Below are positions 16,725 through 24,278 of a DNA stretch of 41,065 bases, in pieces. The translations under genes and the position numbers were made by a program. Origin of the DNA: Rikenellaceae bacterium DTU001 (GTDB lineage: Bacteria; Bacteroidota; Bacteroidia; Bacteroidales; DTU049); NCBI GenBank assembly GCA_001512885.1, contig LFSZ01000040.1:1-41065 (forward strand), in the 5' to 3' direction. Each line of letters begins with the position of its first letter. Within the stretch, counting starts at the first letter, position 1. The notes under the pieces are model-generated. The model was not told where the DNA came from and made no database searches. It saw only the letters and a list, made by a program, of their open reading frames with translations.

Positions 16725-17816
16725 ATGATAGTAATAGGCCTAACAGGTACAATAGGGGCAGGTAAGGATACAGTGGTAGATTATCTGATTAAAAATGAAA
16801 ATTTTGAGCATTTTAGTGTTCGTAAATTTTTGATTAAAGAACTTAAAATACGGAAAATTCCAGTTAATAGAGATACTATGAGACAATTAGCTAATGAACT
16901 TAGAGAAAAAAATGGTGCATCATATATTGTAGAAAAATTATACTCAGAAGCTATAAAAACAAAAAAAAATGCGATAATAGAAAGTATACGTACGGTAGGT
17001 GAAGTAGAAGCATTGAAAAAAAATGATAATTTTTTTTTAATAGCTATCGATGCTGATCCTAAAATAAGATACGAACGTATTCGTCAGCGAGGGTCAGAGA
17101 CAGATGATATAGATTATGCTACCTTCATTGCACAAGAAAATGAAGAAATGAAAAATGAAGATCCTAATAAGCAAAATATAAGTAAATGCATAGAATTAGC
17201 TGATTATTACATAGAAAACAATGGGACCTTTCAGCAATTATATGATCAGGTGGATGCCATAATGAAAGAAATAAAGGAAAAAATTGAAAGTAAAGAAAAA
17301 GGATACATTTACCAAAGACCTAGCTGGGATGAATATTTTATCGAAATCATGAATACTGTAGCTACAAGGGCTACATGTGATAGAGGTAGAGCTGGTTGCG
17401 TGATAGTAAAAGATAAACGTATTTTAGTAACTGGCTATGTAGGTGCTCCCAGTGGGTTGCCACATTGTGATGAAGTTGGTCATTTATTCAGAAAGATTAT
17501 TCACGAAGATGGTTCTATCACCCAACATTGTGTGAGGACCGTACATGCCGAACAAAATGCTATTGCACAAGCAGCACGCTTTGGTATTTCTTTAGAAGGA
17601 TCTACTTTATACGTCAGAATGACCCCATGTCGCTCATGTGCAATGTTGATCATAAATAGTGGCATCAAACGCGTTGTCTGTGAATACAGGTATCATGCAG
17701 GCAAAGATAGTGAAGACCTTTTTAAAGAAGCAAATATAGAAATTTATTTTATAAATGATGAAATATTATCATATGAAAATCAAATAATTAATAAAAAAAA
17801 TGAAGTTAATGATTAA
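16725..17816 (+). CDS. P-loop kinase-like domain fused to a deoxycytidylate (dCMP) deaminase
   Basis: The 363-aa protein has two domains. Residues 1 to about 195 form a P-loop nucleotide-kinase-like (dephospho-CoA-kinase-related) domain: Walker A GTIGAGKD (8-15, Lys14), IIESIRTVGEVEALKK, FFLIAIDADPKIRYERIRQRG, and AQENEEMKNEDPNKQNISKCIELADYYIENNGTF. Residues about 200-350 are a dCMP deaminase: RPSWDEYFIEIM, GCVIVKDKRILVTGYVGAPSGLPHC, the zinc/proton-shuttle site H274-A-E276 and zinc ligands P-C302-RS-C305. All expected deaminase ligands are present. Deaminating dCMP to dUMP feeds dTMP synthesis. The same domain order (kinase-like then deaminase) occurs in AvcD/DcdV phage-defence deaminases, which are longer (about 530 aa), and in the yeast dCMP deaminase. 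Whether this one is metabolic or defensive cannot be told from sequence alone. Confidence 0.88.
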   Translation: MIVIGLTGTIGAGKDTVVDYLIKNENFEHFSVRKFLIKELKIRKIPVNRDTMRQLANELREKNGASYIVEKLYSEAIKTKKNAIIESIRTVGEVEALKKNDNFFLIAIDADPKIRYERIRQRGSETDDIDYATFIAQENEEMKNEDPNKQNISKCIELADYYIENNGTFQQLYDQVDAIMKEIKEKIESKEKGYIYQRPSWDEYFIEIMNTVATRATCDRGRAGCVIVKDKRILVTGYVGAPSGLPHCDEVGHLFRKIIHEDGSITQHCVRTVHAEQNAIAQAARFGISLEGSTLYVRMTPCRSCAMLIINSGIKRVVCEYRYHAGKDSEDLFKEANIEIYFINDEILSYENQIINKKNEVND

Positions 17817-17882
17817 ATACATAAAATATAAATCTTTATAAAAAAATTTATTATTTAAATATTGCTGATCACCATAAATCTA

Positions 17883-18806
17883 TTATGATTTATATTTATT
17901 TTTGATAAAATTTACATTCTTCATTAATACGGAATCATTTAAAAGGTATAAAGGAAATTTTGAGATCCCTGTTCCCCAATTTTTTAATTCTTGTTTTTCT
18001 TGTTCATCAAATAAAAAATCTTTAATCGGTGTTATCTGAGGATTATTATTATAAGGACATTTTTTTTGGCAAATATCACAACCATAAATATATGGTACAA
18101 GTTTTTTTACTTGGTGCAAACTATTATTATCACTTTTTTCTATTGTAAGATAAGAAATACATTGACTTGCATTCAATACTTTAGGTGATATCAATGCTTG
18201 AGTTGGGCAAGCTTTAAGGCAATTAGTGCAATTACCACATTTATTTTTTAATGGATTTTTTAATGCATCTGGAGGTGCTTTTAGTGAAGTGAAAATATGA
18301 ACTATGAATACAAAGCTACCATATTTTTCATTTATCAATAAAGTATTTTTACCTATAAATCCCAAACCTGCTTTCCAAGCCCAATATTTATCAATAACAG
18401 GTGCTGAATCCACAAAAATTCTAGGTCTGAAATTAGCGTCTAATTGTTTTAAAAAATTTACTACTGGTATAGATATTGATTTTGCAAGAGTATGATAATC
18501 TTTTTTAGTAACATAAATGCTAATCTTTTCTGCCCACTCAGCAGGAAATATTTGATAATATGGTAAGAGAAAAGTGATAATACTTTGAGTGCCAGGATAC
18601 AGTGTAGTAGGGGAGAAACGTTTTTCTAAATTCCTTTCTAAATACTTCATATCCCCATTATAATGAGATTGTAAATATGCTAAAAAATTTCCTTTAACAA
18701 TTTCAGGCACTTCATCAGATTCGCTAATGCCAACTTCACTTATAGATTGTTTAATAAAAATTTGTTTTATTTTTTGCCATTCATGATCAGTAAGATAATT
18801 AGACAT
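17883..18806 (-). CDS. queG: Epoxyqueuosine reductase
   Basis: QueG carries out the last step of queuosine synthesis, reducing epoxyqueuosine in tRNA with a cobalamin cofactor and two [4Fe-4S] clusters. Seen: FVDSAPVIDKYWAWKAGLGFIGKN (residues 132-154), the ferredoxin-like motif C190-GN-C193-TN-C196-LKA-C200-P, C216, and C243-DI-C246-QKK-C250-P. ATG 18806 is preferred (307 aa); the frame also opens at TTG 18812, two codons earlier. Length is at the short end because the C-terminal HEAT-like extension of some QueG proteins is absent. It is the third gene of the PEBP-purN-queG run (31 bases from purN). Confidence 0.95.
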   Translation of the reverse strand: MSNYLTDHEWQKIKQIFIKQSISEVGISESDEVPEIVKGNFLAYLQSHYNGDMKYLERNLEKRFSPTTLYPGTQSIITFLLPYYQIFPAEWAEKISIYVTKKDYHTLAKSISIPVVNFLKQLDANFRPRIFVDSAPVIDKYWAWKAGLGFIGKNTLLINEKYGSFVFIVHIFTSLKAPPDALKNPLKNKCGNCTNCLKACPTQALISPKVLNASQCISYLTIEKSDNNSLHQVKKLVPYIYGCDICQKKCPYNNNPQITPIKDFLFDEQEKQELKNWGTGISKFPLYLLNDSVLMKNVNFIKNKYKS

Positions 18807-18837
18807 TTTCAATAAATTAAATTGGTTTTGTTAAAAT

Positions 18838-19416
18838 TTAAGTAAATAATTCATTTATGTATTTTTCGATAACTATAGGATAATATTCATACTCCAATTT
18901 GTGAATTTTTTCAGCCAATGTATCAGGAGTATCTGTTGAGTCGATAGAAATGGTTTTTTGAAAAATTATATGTCCCTCATCATAGTTTTCGTTTACCAAA
19001 TGAATACTAATACCCGATGTTTTTTCATTATTAGCTATTACATTTTCATGTACCTTAGAACCATACATGCCTTTACCACCATATTTTGGTAAAAGGGCAG
19101 GGTGTATGTTTAATATTTTATCAGGATATTTTTTTATTAAATCTGCTGGTATAGCCCTTAAATAGCCAGCTAAAATGATTATATTTATATTGAAAGTTTC
19201 ACAAAGCCTAATTAAAAAACTTCCGTCACTAGCTAAAATATTATCTATTACCACTATCGGAACATTAAAATTTATAAATCTATCAATAACTCCAGCTCGC
19301 CTATTATTAGTTAATAAAAGGCTAACAAAAATATTTTGATTACCATCAAAATAATGATAAATATTTTCAGCATTACTACCATTACCAGAAGCAAAAATTG
19401 CAAGATTTACATGCAT
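18838..19416 (-). CDS. purN: Phosphoribosylglycinamide (GAR) formyltransferase
   Basis: PurN transfers the formyl group of 10-formyl-THF to GAR, the third step of purine synthesis. The 192-aa protein has the N-terminal phosphate-binding loop FASGNGSNAENI (residues 8-19), ILAGYLRAIPADLI (81-94), the catalytic block ILNIHPALLPKYGGKGMYG (101-119, including N103 and H105), and VNENYDEGHIIFQKT with the conserved Asp. It is a complete, normal-length enzyme. It lies 21 bases after the PEBP gene. Confidence 0.96.
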   Translation of the reverse strand: MHVNLAIFASGNGSNAENIYHYFDGNQNIFVSLLLTNNRRAGVIDRFINFNVPIVVIDNILASDGSFLIRLCETFNINIIILAGYLRAIPADLIKKYPDKILNIHPALLPKYGGKGMYGSKVHENVIANNEKTSGISIHLVNENYDEGHIIFQKTISIDSTDTPDTLAEKIHKLEYEYYPIVIEKYINELFT

Positions 19417-19437
19417 ATTAATAATTTTTGAGTTTAT

Positions 19438-19983
19438 TTAGTTTCTACTATACTTGCCCATTATTTGTCCTTGAGCTATTATGTGGCCTTCTATTTCTTT
19501 TAAAAGTTCAGCTTTTTTTTTGCCAGGTTCTAAATTTAACATAGTATCTAATGCATAGAGCTTAAAATAATATCTATGAGTGCCACTCGGCGGACAAGGA
19601 CCTCCATAGCCATATTTACGAAAATCATTGACTCCATGTTTAGCTCCACTAGGCAATATTTTTTCGGGTAGTATGTTTTCTGGTAATTCTTTAATCATAG
19701 GTGGAATGTCGTAAAGCACCCAATGAACAAAAGTCCCCATAGGAGCATCTGGGTCATCACATATCAGAGCTAAAGACTTGGTGCCCTCTGGTATATTTTC
19801 CCATGAAATCTGAGGCGATACATTAGCACCATCACAAGTATATTTACTTGGTATCATGCCCCCATCAATAAATGACTTGCTTTTTACTATTATCTCTTTT
19901 GACATAAGTGATTTATTTTTACATTGGTTTGAGCTGAAAATAATGCAAAAAATTATTAATGATATTGAAATTGCATTTTTCAT
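19438..19983 (-). CDS. YbhB/YbcL-family (PEBP, Raf-kinase-inhibitor-like) exported protein
   Basis: The 181-aa protein has an N-terminal signal (MKNAISISLIIFCIIFSSNQC) with a Cys at 21 that may be lipidated, though the preceding residues are a poor lipobox. The rest is a bacterial phosphatidylethanolamine-binding-protein fold: SFIDGGMIPSKYTCDGANVSPQISW, LALICDDPDAPMGTFVHWVLYDIP (the DPDAP and HW motifs of the ligand pocket), GAKHGVNDFRKYGYGGPCPPSGTHRYYFKLYALD and the C-terminal EGHIIAQGQIMGKY. The natural ligand of these bacterial proteins is not established. It is the first gene of a run with purN and queG, and no functional link is evident. Confidence 0.92.
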   Translation of the reverse strand: MKNAISISLIIFCIIFSSNQCKNKSLMSKEIIVKSKSFIDGGMIPSKYTCDGANVSPQISWENIPEGTKSLALICDDPDAPMGTFVHWVLYDIPPMIKELPENILPEKILPSGAKHGVNDFRKYGYGGPCPPSGTHRYYFKLYALDTMLNLEPGKKKAELLKEIEGHIIAQGQIMGKYSRN

Positions 19984-20002
19984 TATTTCAGATTTATTAT
20001 TA

Positions 20003-20010
20003 CAAATTTA
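20003..20010 (-). promoter_or_regulatory. Promoter (TTTG-N20-TAAATTTG) for PEBP-purN-queG
   Basis: The minus strand reads TAAATTTG at 20010-20003 with TTTG (20034-20031) 20 bases upstream, a good match to the Bacteroidota -33/-7 pair. It lies 19 bases before ATG 19983. Confidence 0.7.
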
Positions 20011-20243
20011 CAGATTTTTTTTTAATTTGTCAAAAGCTTTTAATTATGAAAAAATTATAATAAACCTTTGTTAATTAACAATACAAAAAATGATTTAAAC
20101 AAAAATTCTAAATTTAAAATTACTCCATTCTGTGATATATTTCTATAAATAAGAGTTAAGTGATATTTTTTTCATAGTGTAAACAAATCACAATAATTAA
20201 AATATTAGTATCAAAATTTTAATATTGTTTATTATGTATCAAT

Positions 20244-20972
20244 TTACAATACATAAATAGTTGCTTTTTTGTTTATTAGCTTATCGTATGCTATTTTAGA
20301 AGCTTCCTTTTCTGCACGTTTTATATTTGGAGCTATATATTCACTTATTAGTTTGTTATTTATTAAAATTTTTATCTTAAAATTATTATTTTGCAATTTT
20401 TCAGAGAAAAATTCTAAATTAAGTTTATTTTTTTGGCAATATTCTAATAATCGGCTTTTATAATTATTTTCTTCACTAATTATTTTTTCAATATCAATAA
20501 TTTTATCTTTTATAAGAGAAATAAAAAACTTATAACAAAAATCATAACCTTTATCAAGGAATATAGCTCCAATGAATGATTCTAGAGTATTCCCCAACCA
20601 GTTATTTGGGGGAGTTTTGTGTTGTGTAGGCAAAAATTTCTCAACTATTTCTATGAGATTTGTTTCTTTAGCAATTTTACAAAGATTTTCAGTATTTACA
20701 ATTCGTGAACGTATCTCAGTGAGAAAACCTTCATCTTTATGTGGAAATTTATGAAATAAATATTGTGCTACTATTAAATCTAAAACAGCATCACCTAAAA
20801 ATTCTAATCTTTCATTAGATATTCTTTCTCCATTAAAGGTAGCTTCTACAAAACGTGGAGTTATAGCTAAATAGTATAAATATAAATTTTGAGGCGAAAA
20901 ACCTAGAATAGACTTAATTAATTTTTTTAAATATTTTAATCTACTACTATTATTTTCTTTATCAGATTTCAC
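20244..20972 (-). CDS. rnc: Ribonuclease III
   Basis: RNase III cleaves double-stranded RNA in rRNA maturation and mRNA turnover. The 242-aa protein has the signature ERLEFLGDAVLDLIVAQYLF (residues 54-73; E57 and D61 catalytic), the later acidic segment NTLESFIGAIFLDKGYD, and a C-terminal double-stranded-RNA-binding domain (SRLLEYCQKNKLNLEFFSEK, then RAEKEASKIAYDKLINKK). The start is a GTG (20972-20970) two bases after the fabF stop, which suggests translational coupling; the nearby ATG is out of frame. The acpP-fabF-rnc order is widely conserved in bacteria. Confidence 0.95.
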   Translation of the reverse strand: MKSDKENNSSRLKYLKKLIKSILGFSPQNLYLYYLAITPRFVEATFNGERISNERLEFLGDAVLDLIVAQYLFHKFPHKDEGFLTEIRSRIVNTENLCKIAKETNLIEIVEKFLPTQHKTPPNNWLGNTLESFIGAIFLDKGYDFCYKFFISLIKDKIIDIEKIISEENNYKSRLLEYCQKNKLNLEFFSEKLQNNNFKIKILINNKLISEYIAPNIKRAEKEASKIAYDKLINKKATIYVL

Positions 20973-20974
20973 AT

Positions 20975-22225
20975 TTATTCAGAATATTTACCAAATAGCA
21001 GAGATACATTATGTCCCCCAAAGCCAAAAGTATTACTAATAGCATAATGGACGATACGTTCTTTTTTATGATTAAAAGTAAAATCTAATTTAGGTATGTC
21101 TGGATCATCAGTGAAATGATTGATAGTAGGCGGCACAGCATCATTTTGAATGCTTAAGATAGTAGCCAGAGCTTCTATAGCACCAGCCGCACCTAATAAA
21201 TGTCCATGCATAGATTTTGTAGAGTTAATAGAAATATTTTGAGCATGATCACCAAATACACTAACGATAGCTTTAGCTTCGGCTATATCTCCTGCTGGAG
21301 TGGCGGTACCATGAGTATTGATATGATCTATTTTTTCTTTTTCGATACTAGCATCTTGAAGAGTGAAACTCATAGCATGTTTAGCGCCTTCGCCTTCGGG
21401 ATGTGGTGCTGTGATATGGTAAGCATCTGCACTAAGTCCAAAACCTAAAATTTCGGCATAAATTTTAGCACCGCGTTTTTTAGCATGTTCTAGATCTTCT
21501 ATTATGAGACCTGCAGCACCTTCGCCCATAACGAATCCATCACGATCTTTATCAAATGGTCTAGAAGCAGTTTTAGGATCATCATTCCTGACGGAAATAG
21601 CATTCATAGAATTAAATCCACCCATTCCGGGCTCAGTAATTGCAGCTTCACAACCACCAGTCACTATTACATCGGCATACCCATGACGAATTAATAATAC
21701 TGCATCTACTATAGCATTGGCAGAAGAGGCACAAGCTGAAACTGTAGCATAATTAGGTCCTTTGAATCCATGTATCATACTAATATGTCCTGCTGTGATA
21801 TCTATAATCATTTTAGGAACAAAAAAAGGATTGAAACGTGGTGTACCATCTCCTTCTACAAAATTTTTTACCTCCTGAAAAAAGGTTATAATTCCACCAA
21901 TACCACTACTCCATATTACACCCACGCGATAAGGATCTAAGTTATCTATTTTGATATTAGCATCCTGAATGGCTTGGTTAGCTGCTACTATGCCATAAGT
22001 AGTGACTAGATCATATTTACGTAATTCTTTTCTATCAAAATAATTAGCTGGATCGAAGTTTTTTACTTCACAAGCAAACTTTGTTTTAAATTTAGATGCA
22101 TCAAAGTGAGTAATGAAGTCGGCACCACTTATTCCTTCAAGTAATGAATTCCAAAATTCATTTACATTATTACCCAAAGGAGTAATAGCACCGACTCCTG
22201 TTATGACTACACGTCTACGCTCCAT
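20975..22225 (-). CDS. fabF: 3-oxoacyl-[acyl-carrier-protein] synthase II
   Basis: FabF condenses malonyl-ACP with acyl-ACP in fatty-acid elongation. The 416-aa protein shows the N-terminal RRRVVITGVGAITPLGNN, the nucleophile TVSACASSAN (C165), the Cys-His-His triad His residues in INTHGTATPAGD and STKSMHGHLLGAAGA, and the C-terminal SNTFGFGGHNVSLLF. It is complete and of normal length. It lies 13 bases after acpP and two bases before rnc on the same strand. Confidence 0.98.
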   Translation of the reverse strand: MERRRVVITGVGAITPLGNNVNEFWNSLLEGISGADFITHFDASKFKTKFACEVKNFDPANYFDRKELRKYDLVTTYGIVAANQAIQDANIKIDNLDPYRVGVIWSSGIGGIITFFQEVKNFVEGDGTPRFNPFFVPKMIIDITAGHISMIHGFKGPNYATVSACASSANAIVDAVLLIRHGYADVIVTGGCEAAITEPGMGGFNSMNAISVRNDDPKTASRPFDKDRDGFVMGEGAAGLIIEDLEHAKKRGAKIYAEILGFGLSADAYHITAPHPEGEGAKHAMSFTLQDASIEKEKIDHINTHGTATPAGDIAEAKAIVSVFGDHAQNISINSTKSMHGHLLGAAGAIEALATILSIQNDAVPPTINHFTDDPDIPKLDFTFNHKKERIVHYAISNTFGFGGHNVSLLFGKYSE

Positions 22226-22238
22226 TACTTTAAGATTT

Positions 22239-22478
22239 TTACTTTTGTATGTGTTGATTTATGTATTCGATAGCTTCTCCGACTGTAGTAATTTTTTCAG
22301 CGTCTTCATCTGGTATGCTAAGATTAAATTCTTTTTCGAATTCCATAATCAACTCAACAGTGTCTAATGAATCTGCACCTAAATCATTAGTAAAACTTGC
22401 TTCTGGTGTTACTTCATTTTCACTAACACCTAATTTGTCTACGATAATAGCTTTTACTTTTTCTTCAATTTGACTCAT
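22239..22478 (-). CDS. acpP: Acyl carrier protein
   Basis: This small acidic protein (79 aa) carries fatty-acid intermediates on a 4'-phosphopantetheine arm. The attachment motif [10 protein letters not shown] is present with Ser37 as the modified residue, preceded by [11 protein letters not shown] and followed by [16 protein letters not shown]. It is the first gene of acpP-fabF-rnc. A TATTTTTG element (22513-22506, minus) lies 27 bases upstream of its ATG. Confidence 0.98.
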   Translation of the reverse strand: MSQIEEKVKAIIVDKLGVSENEVTPEASFTNDLGADSLDTVELIMEFEKEFNLSIPDEDAEKITTVGEAIEYINQHIQK

Positions 22479-22505
22479 AGTTTTATTTTTTTAAATTTGG
22501 TTTGG

Positions 22506-22513
22506 CAAAAATA
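22506..22513 (-). promoter_or_regulatory. -7 element TATTTTTG for acpP-fabF-rnc
   Basis: The minus strand reads TATTTTTG upstream of acpP. It is part of a divergent promoter region shared with the secreted-protein gene at 22634. Confidence 0.55.
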
Positions 22514-22558
22514 ATTAATTTTTTTTAATTGAAAAATTAAAATTTTTTTTAAAATTAA

Positions 22559-22589
22559 TTTGTTTAATTGAAAAAAATATGTAAATTTG
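22559..22589 (+). promoter_or_regulatory. Complete Bacteroidota promoter (TTTG-N19-TAAATTTG)
   Basis: TTTG at 22559-22562 is followed after 19 bases by TAAATTTG at 22582-22589, the best full -33/-7 match in the window. The leader that follows contains TTAACCCTTAACCCC (22602-22616), a C-rich stretch unusual in this AT-rich sequence, before ATG 22634. Confidence 0.75.
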
Positions 22590-22633
22590 TAAAAAATAAA
22601 TTATTAACCCTTAACCCCTAAAAATCAAATGTT

Positions 22634-23593
22634 ATGAAAAAGTTTACAATTTTATTAGGTTTAATGTTTGTAGCAAGTATATCTTTTGTATTTGCACAAA
22701 ACGAAAAAGTCAAAAATCTCGGATTTCCTACGGAAGTCCAAAATTCTTTATCTGAAACAGCAATAAAATCTATCACAGGTATAATGGATGGTGGATTTGA
22801 AACAAATGTTAATGATTTTGACTTGGAGTTTCCAGGTTGGACACAACATGATGTAGATGGTAGTTCGACTTATGGATTTAGTGGCATCTCTTTCACAAAT
22901 GCTTATTATACAGGTTCATTTATAGCATTTAATCCTGCAAATACAAATCCATCTATGGCAGATCAGCCAGCAATTCAGCCACATAGTGGTAATCGTTTTG
23001 GTGCATGTTTTGCAGCAACAACCCCACCTAACAATGATTGGTTGATAACACCACAAACAAATGTTTTAAGTTCAGGTGCTAATGTTAAGTTTTGGGTAAA
23101 ATCATACACCGCTGATTATGGATTAGAGCGCTATGCTGTGTGGGTTTCAACGACAACAACAGACATTTCGGCTTTTACAAAAATATCTGAAGGAAATTAT
23201 CTTACAGCACCGGCTACGTGGGAAGAAAAAACTTTTGATCTATCAGATTATGCAGGTCAGCAAGTTTATATTGGGATACAATGTGTTTCAAGTGATGCTT
23301 TTATCTTTATGATTGACGATATTGTTGTTAGTGATGGATTTGTTAGTATCAATGATATAGAAATTAATGATATTAACATATATCCAAATCCTGCATCTGA
23401 TTTTGTCACTGTTTCAAATGCAGAAAATGCTGAGATAACTATTATAAACATGCTGGGACAGGTTGTTACTTCTCAATTTGCTAATAGCAGTTGTGAAATT
23501 GTTAATATTTCAAATTTAACTAATGGAACTTATATTATACGTGTAGAAAATGACAATAAAGTAATTACCAAAAAACTAAATGTATTTAGATAA
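22634..23593 (+). CDS. Secreted protein with choice-of-anchor J/cleaved-adhesin-like domain and T9SS type A sorting domain
   Basis: The 319-aa protein opens with a signal peptide (MKKFTILLGLMFVASISFVFAQ). Residues about 50-235 form a jellyroll domain typical of cleaved-adhesin/choice-of-anchor J proteins: GGFETNVNDFDLEFPGWTQ, GACFAATTPPNNDWLITPQ, GANVKFWVKSYT, YAVWVSTTT, WEEKTFDLSDYAGQQVYIGIQC and FIFMIDDIVVSDG. The last ~75 residues (INDINIYPNPASDFVTVSN, ITIINMLGQVVT, NISNLTNGTYIIRVEND) are a Por_Secre_tail T9SS type A sorting domain, so it is exported to the surface or released. The strong promoter and a strong terminator suggest an abundant single-gene transcript. Confidence 0.92.
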   Translation: MKKFTILLGLMFVASISFVFAQNEKVKNLGFPTEVQNSLSETAIKSITGIMDGGFETNVNDFDLEFPGWTQHDVDGSSTYGFSGISFTNAYYTGSFIAFNPANTNPSMADQPAIQPHSGNRFGACFAATTPPNNDWLITPQTNVLSSGANVKFWVKSYTADYGLERYAVWVSTTTTDISAFTKISEGNYLTAPATWEEKTFDLSDYAGQQVYIGIQCVSSDAFIFMIDDIVVSDGFVSINDIEINDINIYPNPASDFVTVSNAENAEITIINMLGQVVTSQFANSSCEIVNISNLTNGTYIIRVENDNKVITKKLNVFR

Positions 23594-23615
23594 AAAAAGT
23601 ATTTCTTAATACATA

Positions 23616-23649
23616 TAAAAAAGCCCTGAAATATTTCAGGGCTTTTTTT
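23616..23649 (+). terminator. Rho-independent terminator after the secreted adhesin-like gene
   Basis: GCCCTGAAAT (23623-23632) and its exact complement ATTTCAGGGC (23633-23642) form a 20-base perfect palindrome flanked by an A-run and followed by seven T. It starts about 25 bases after the stop codon. Confidence 0.92.
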
Positions 23650-24248
23650 AATAAATAGTGATTAAATAATAAATGATATATAAACAAATATTAATTTATT
23701 TTGTTTATATATAAAAAACAAAGTATGCTGTATGCTAAATAATAATGTATAGTTGATTAGATTATGTATAGATATTAAACGAAGCAGGAGATATATAAAA
23801 AATAATTTATGTTAAAATTAATATTTGTTTAGCTCCTGACGACGCTATATTTAACAACCTTCCAGTATCTTTGATCAATTTTTTTAGTAGATATTTATGC
23901 GTTTCAACATACTGCATTATATAGCTTTGCAAGTACTTAAGAAACAATTTTGCGCATAATGATAATATTATTTTAACCAATAAAGATTTAAACAAAAATT
24001 AAGTAAATAAACCAATCACGCTACACACCATATATGCTACTCTCTAATTTATAAAACTGCATTAATAATATTATATTTTAAATAATATATGTTTAGAATA
24101 ATTGAAAAATTTTTAGTTTTATGTCATATTGTCATTATTTTATTTTAAAAAACATATTATATGTTTTAATTTATTAAATTTATAAAAATGTTTGAATAAT
24201 ATTAATGAAATTTTATCATTATTTTTAATTTGGATTAAAAATTGCTAA
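23650..24248. other. 600-bp AT-rich intergenic region holding only the transposase relic
   Basis: Between the terminator at 23616-23649 and the clpB promoter I see the transposase fragment (23837-23940) and otherwise very AT-rich DNA without a supported gene. CAGGAG (23785-23790) and CTCCTG (23833-23838) are complementary but too short and far apart to call a structure. Confidence 0.65.
23837..23940 (-). pseudogene. Relic of an IS1595-type transposase (C-terminal fragment)
   Basis: A short minus-strand frame (open at 23807-23995) contains KYLQSYIMQYVETHKYL and, after a diverged stretch, DTGRLLNIASS. This aligns with the C-terminus of the intact transposase at 10215-11201 (KYLQSYLMWFVITHKYL ... 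DIGRLLNLASS) with about 22 of 34 residues identical and no gap. Nothing of the zinc ribbon or catalytic core is present. The divergence means it descends from a related element, not a recent copy of the intact one. Confidence 0.8.
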
Positions 24249-24256
24249 TATATTTG
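24249..24256 (+). promoter_or_regulatory. -7 element TATATTTG for clpB
   Basis: TATATTTG (TAnnTTTG) lies 22 bases before ATG 24279, with the Shine-Dalgarno between. I see no CIRCE-type operator or other heat-shock element. Confidence 0.5.
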
Positions 24257-24265
24257 TAGTAAAAT

Positions 24266-24271
24266 AGGAGG
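24266..24271 (+). promoter_or_regulatory. Canonical Shine-Dalgarno (AGGAGG) of clpB
   Basis: AGGAGG lies seven bases before ATG 24279. It is the only full Shine-Dalgarno I could find ahead of any gene start in this window, and it fixes the clpB start. Confidence 0.85.
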
Positions 24272-24278
24272 AATAATT

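Noticed and set aside
17874-17893. ATAAATC/GATTTAT hairpin between the deaminase fusion and queG
   Set aside because: Seven AT-rich base pairs with a six-base loop in a convergent junction is too weak to call a terminator.
20200-20243. AT-only imperfect inverted repeat after rnc
   Set aside because: The arms contain a mismatch and no G-C pair, and no T-run follows, so it is not called a terminator.
22261-22473. Plus-strand frame opposite acpP
   Set aside because: It is antisense to the conserved acyl carrier protein and has no independent signature.
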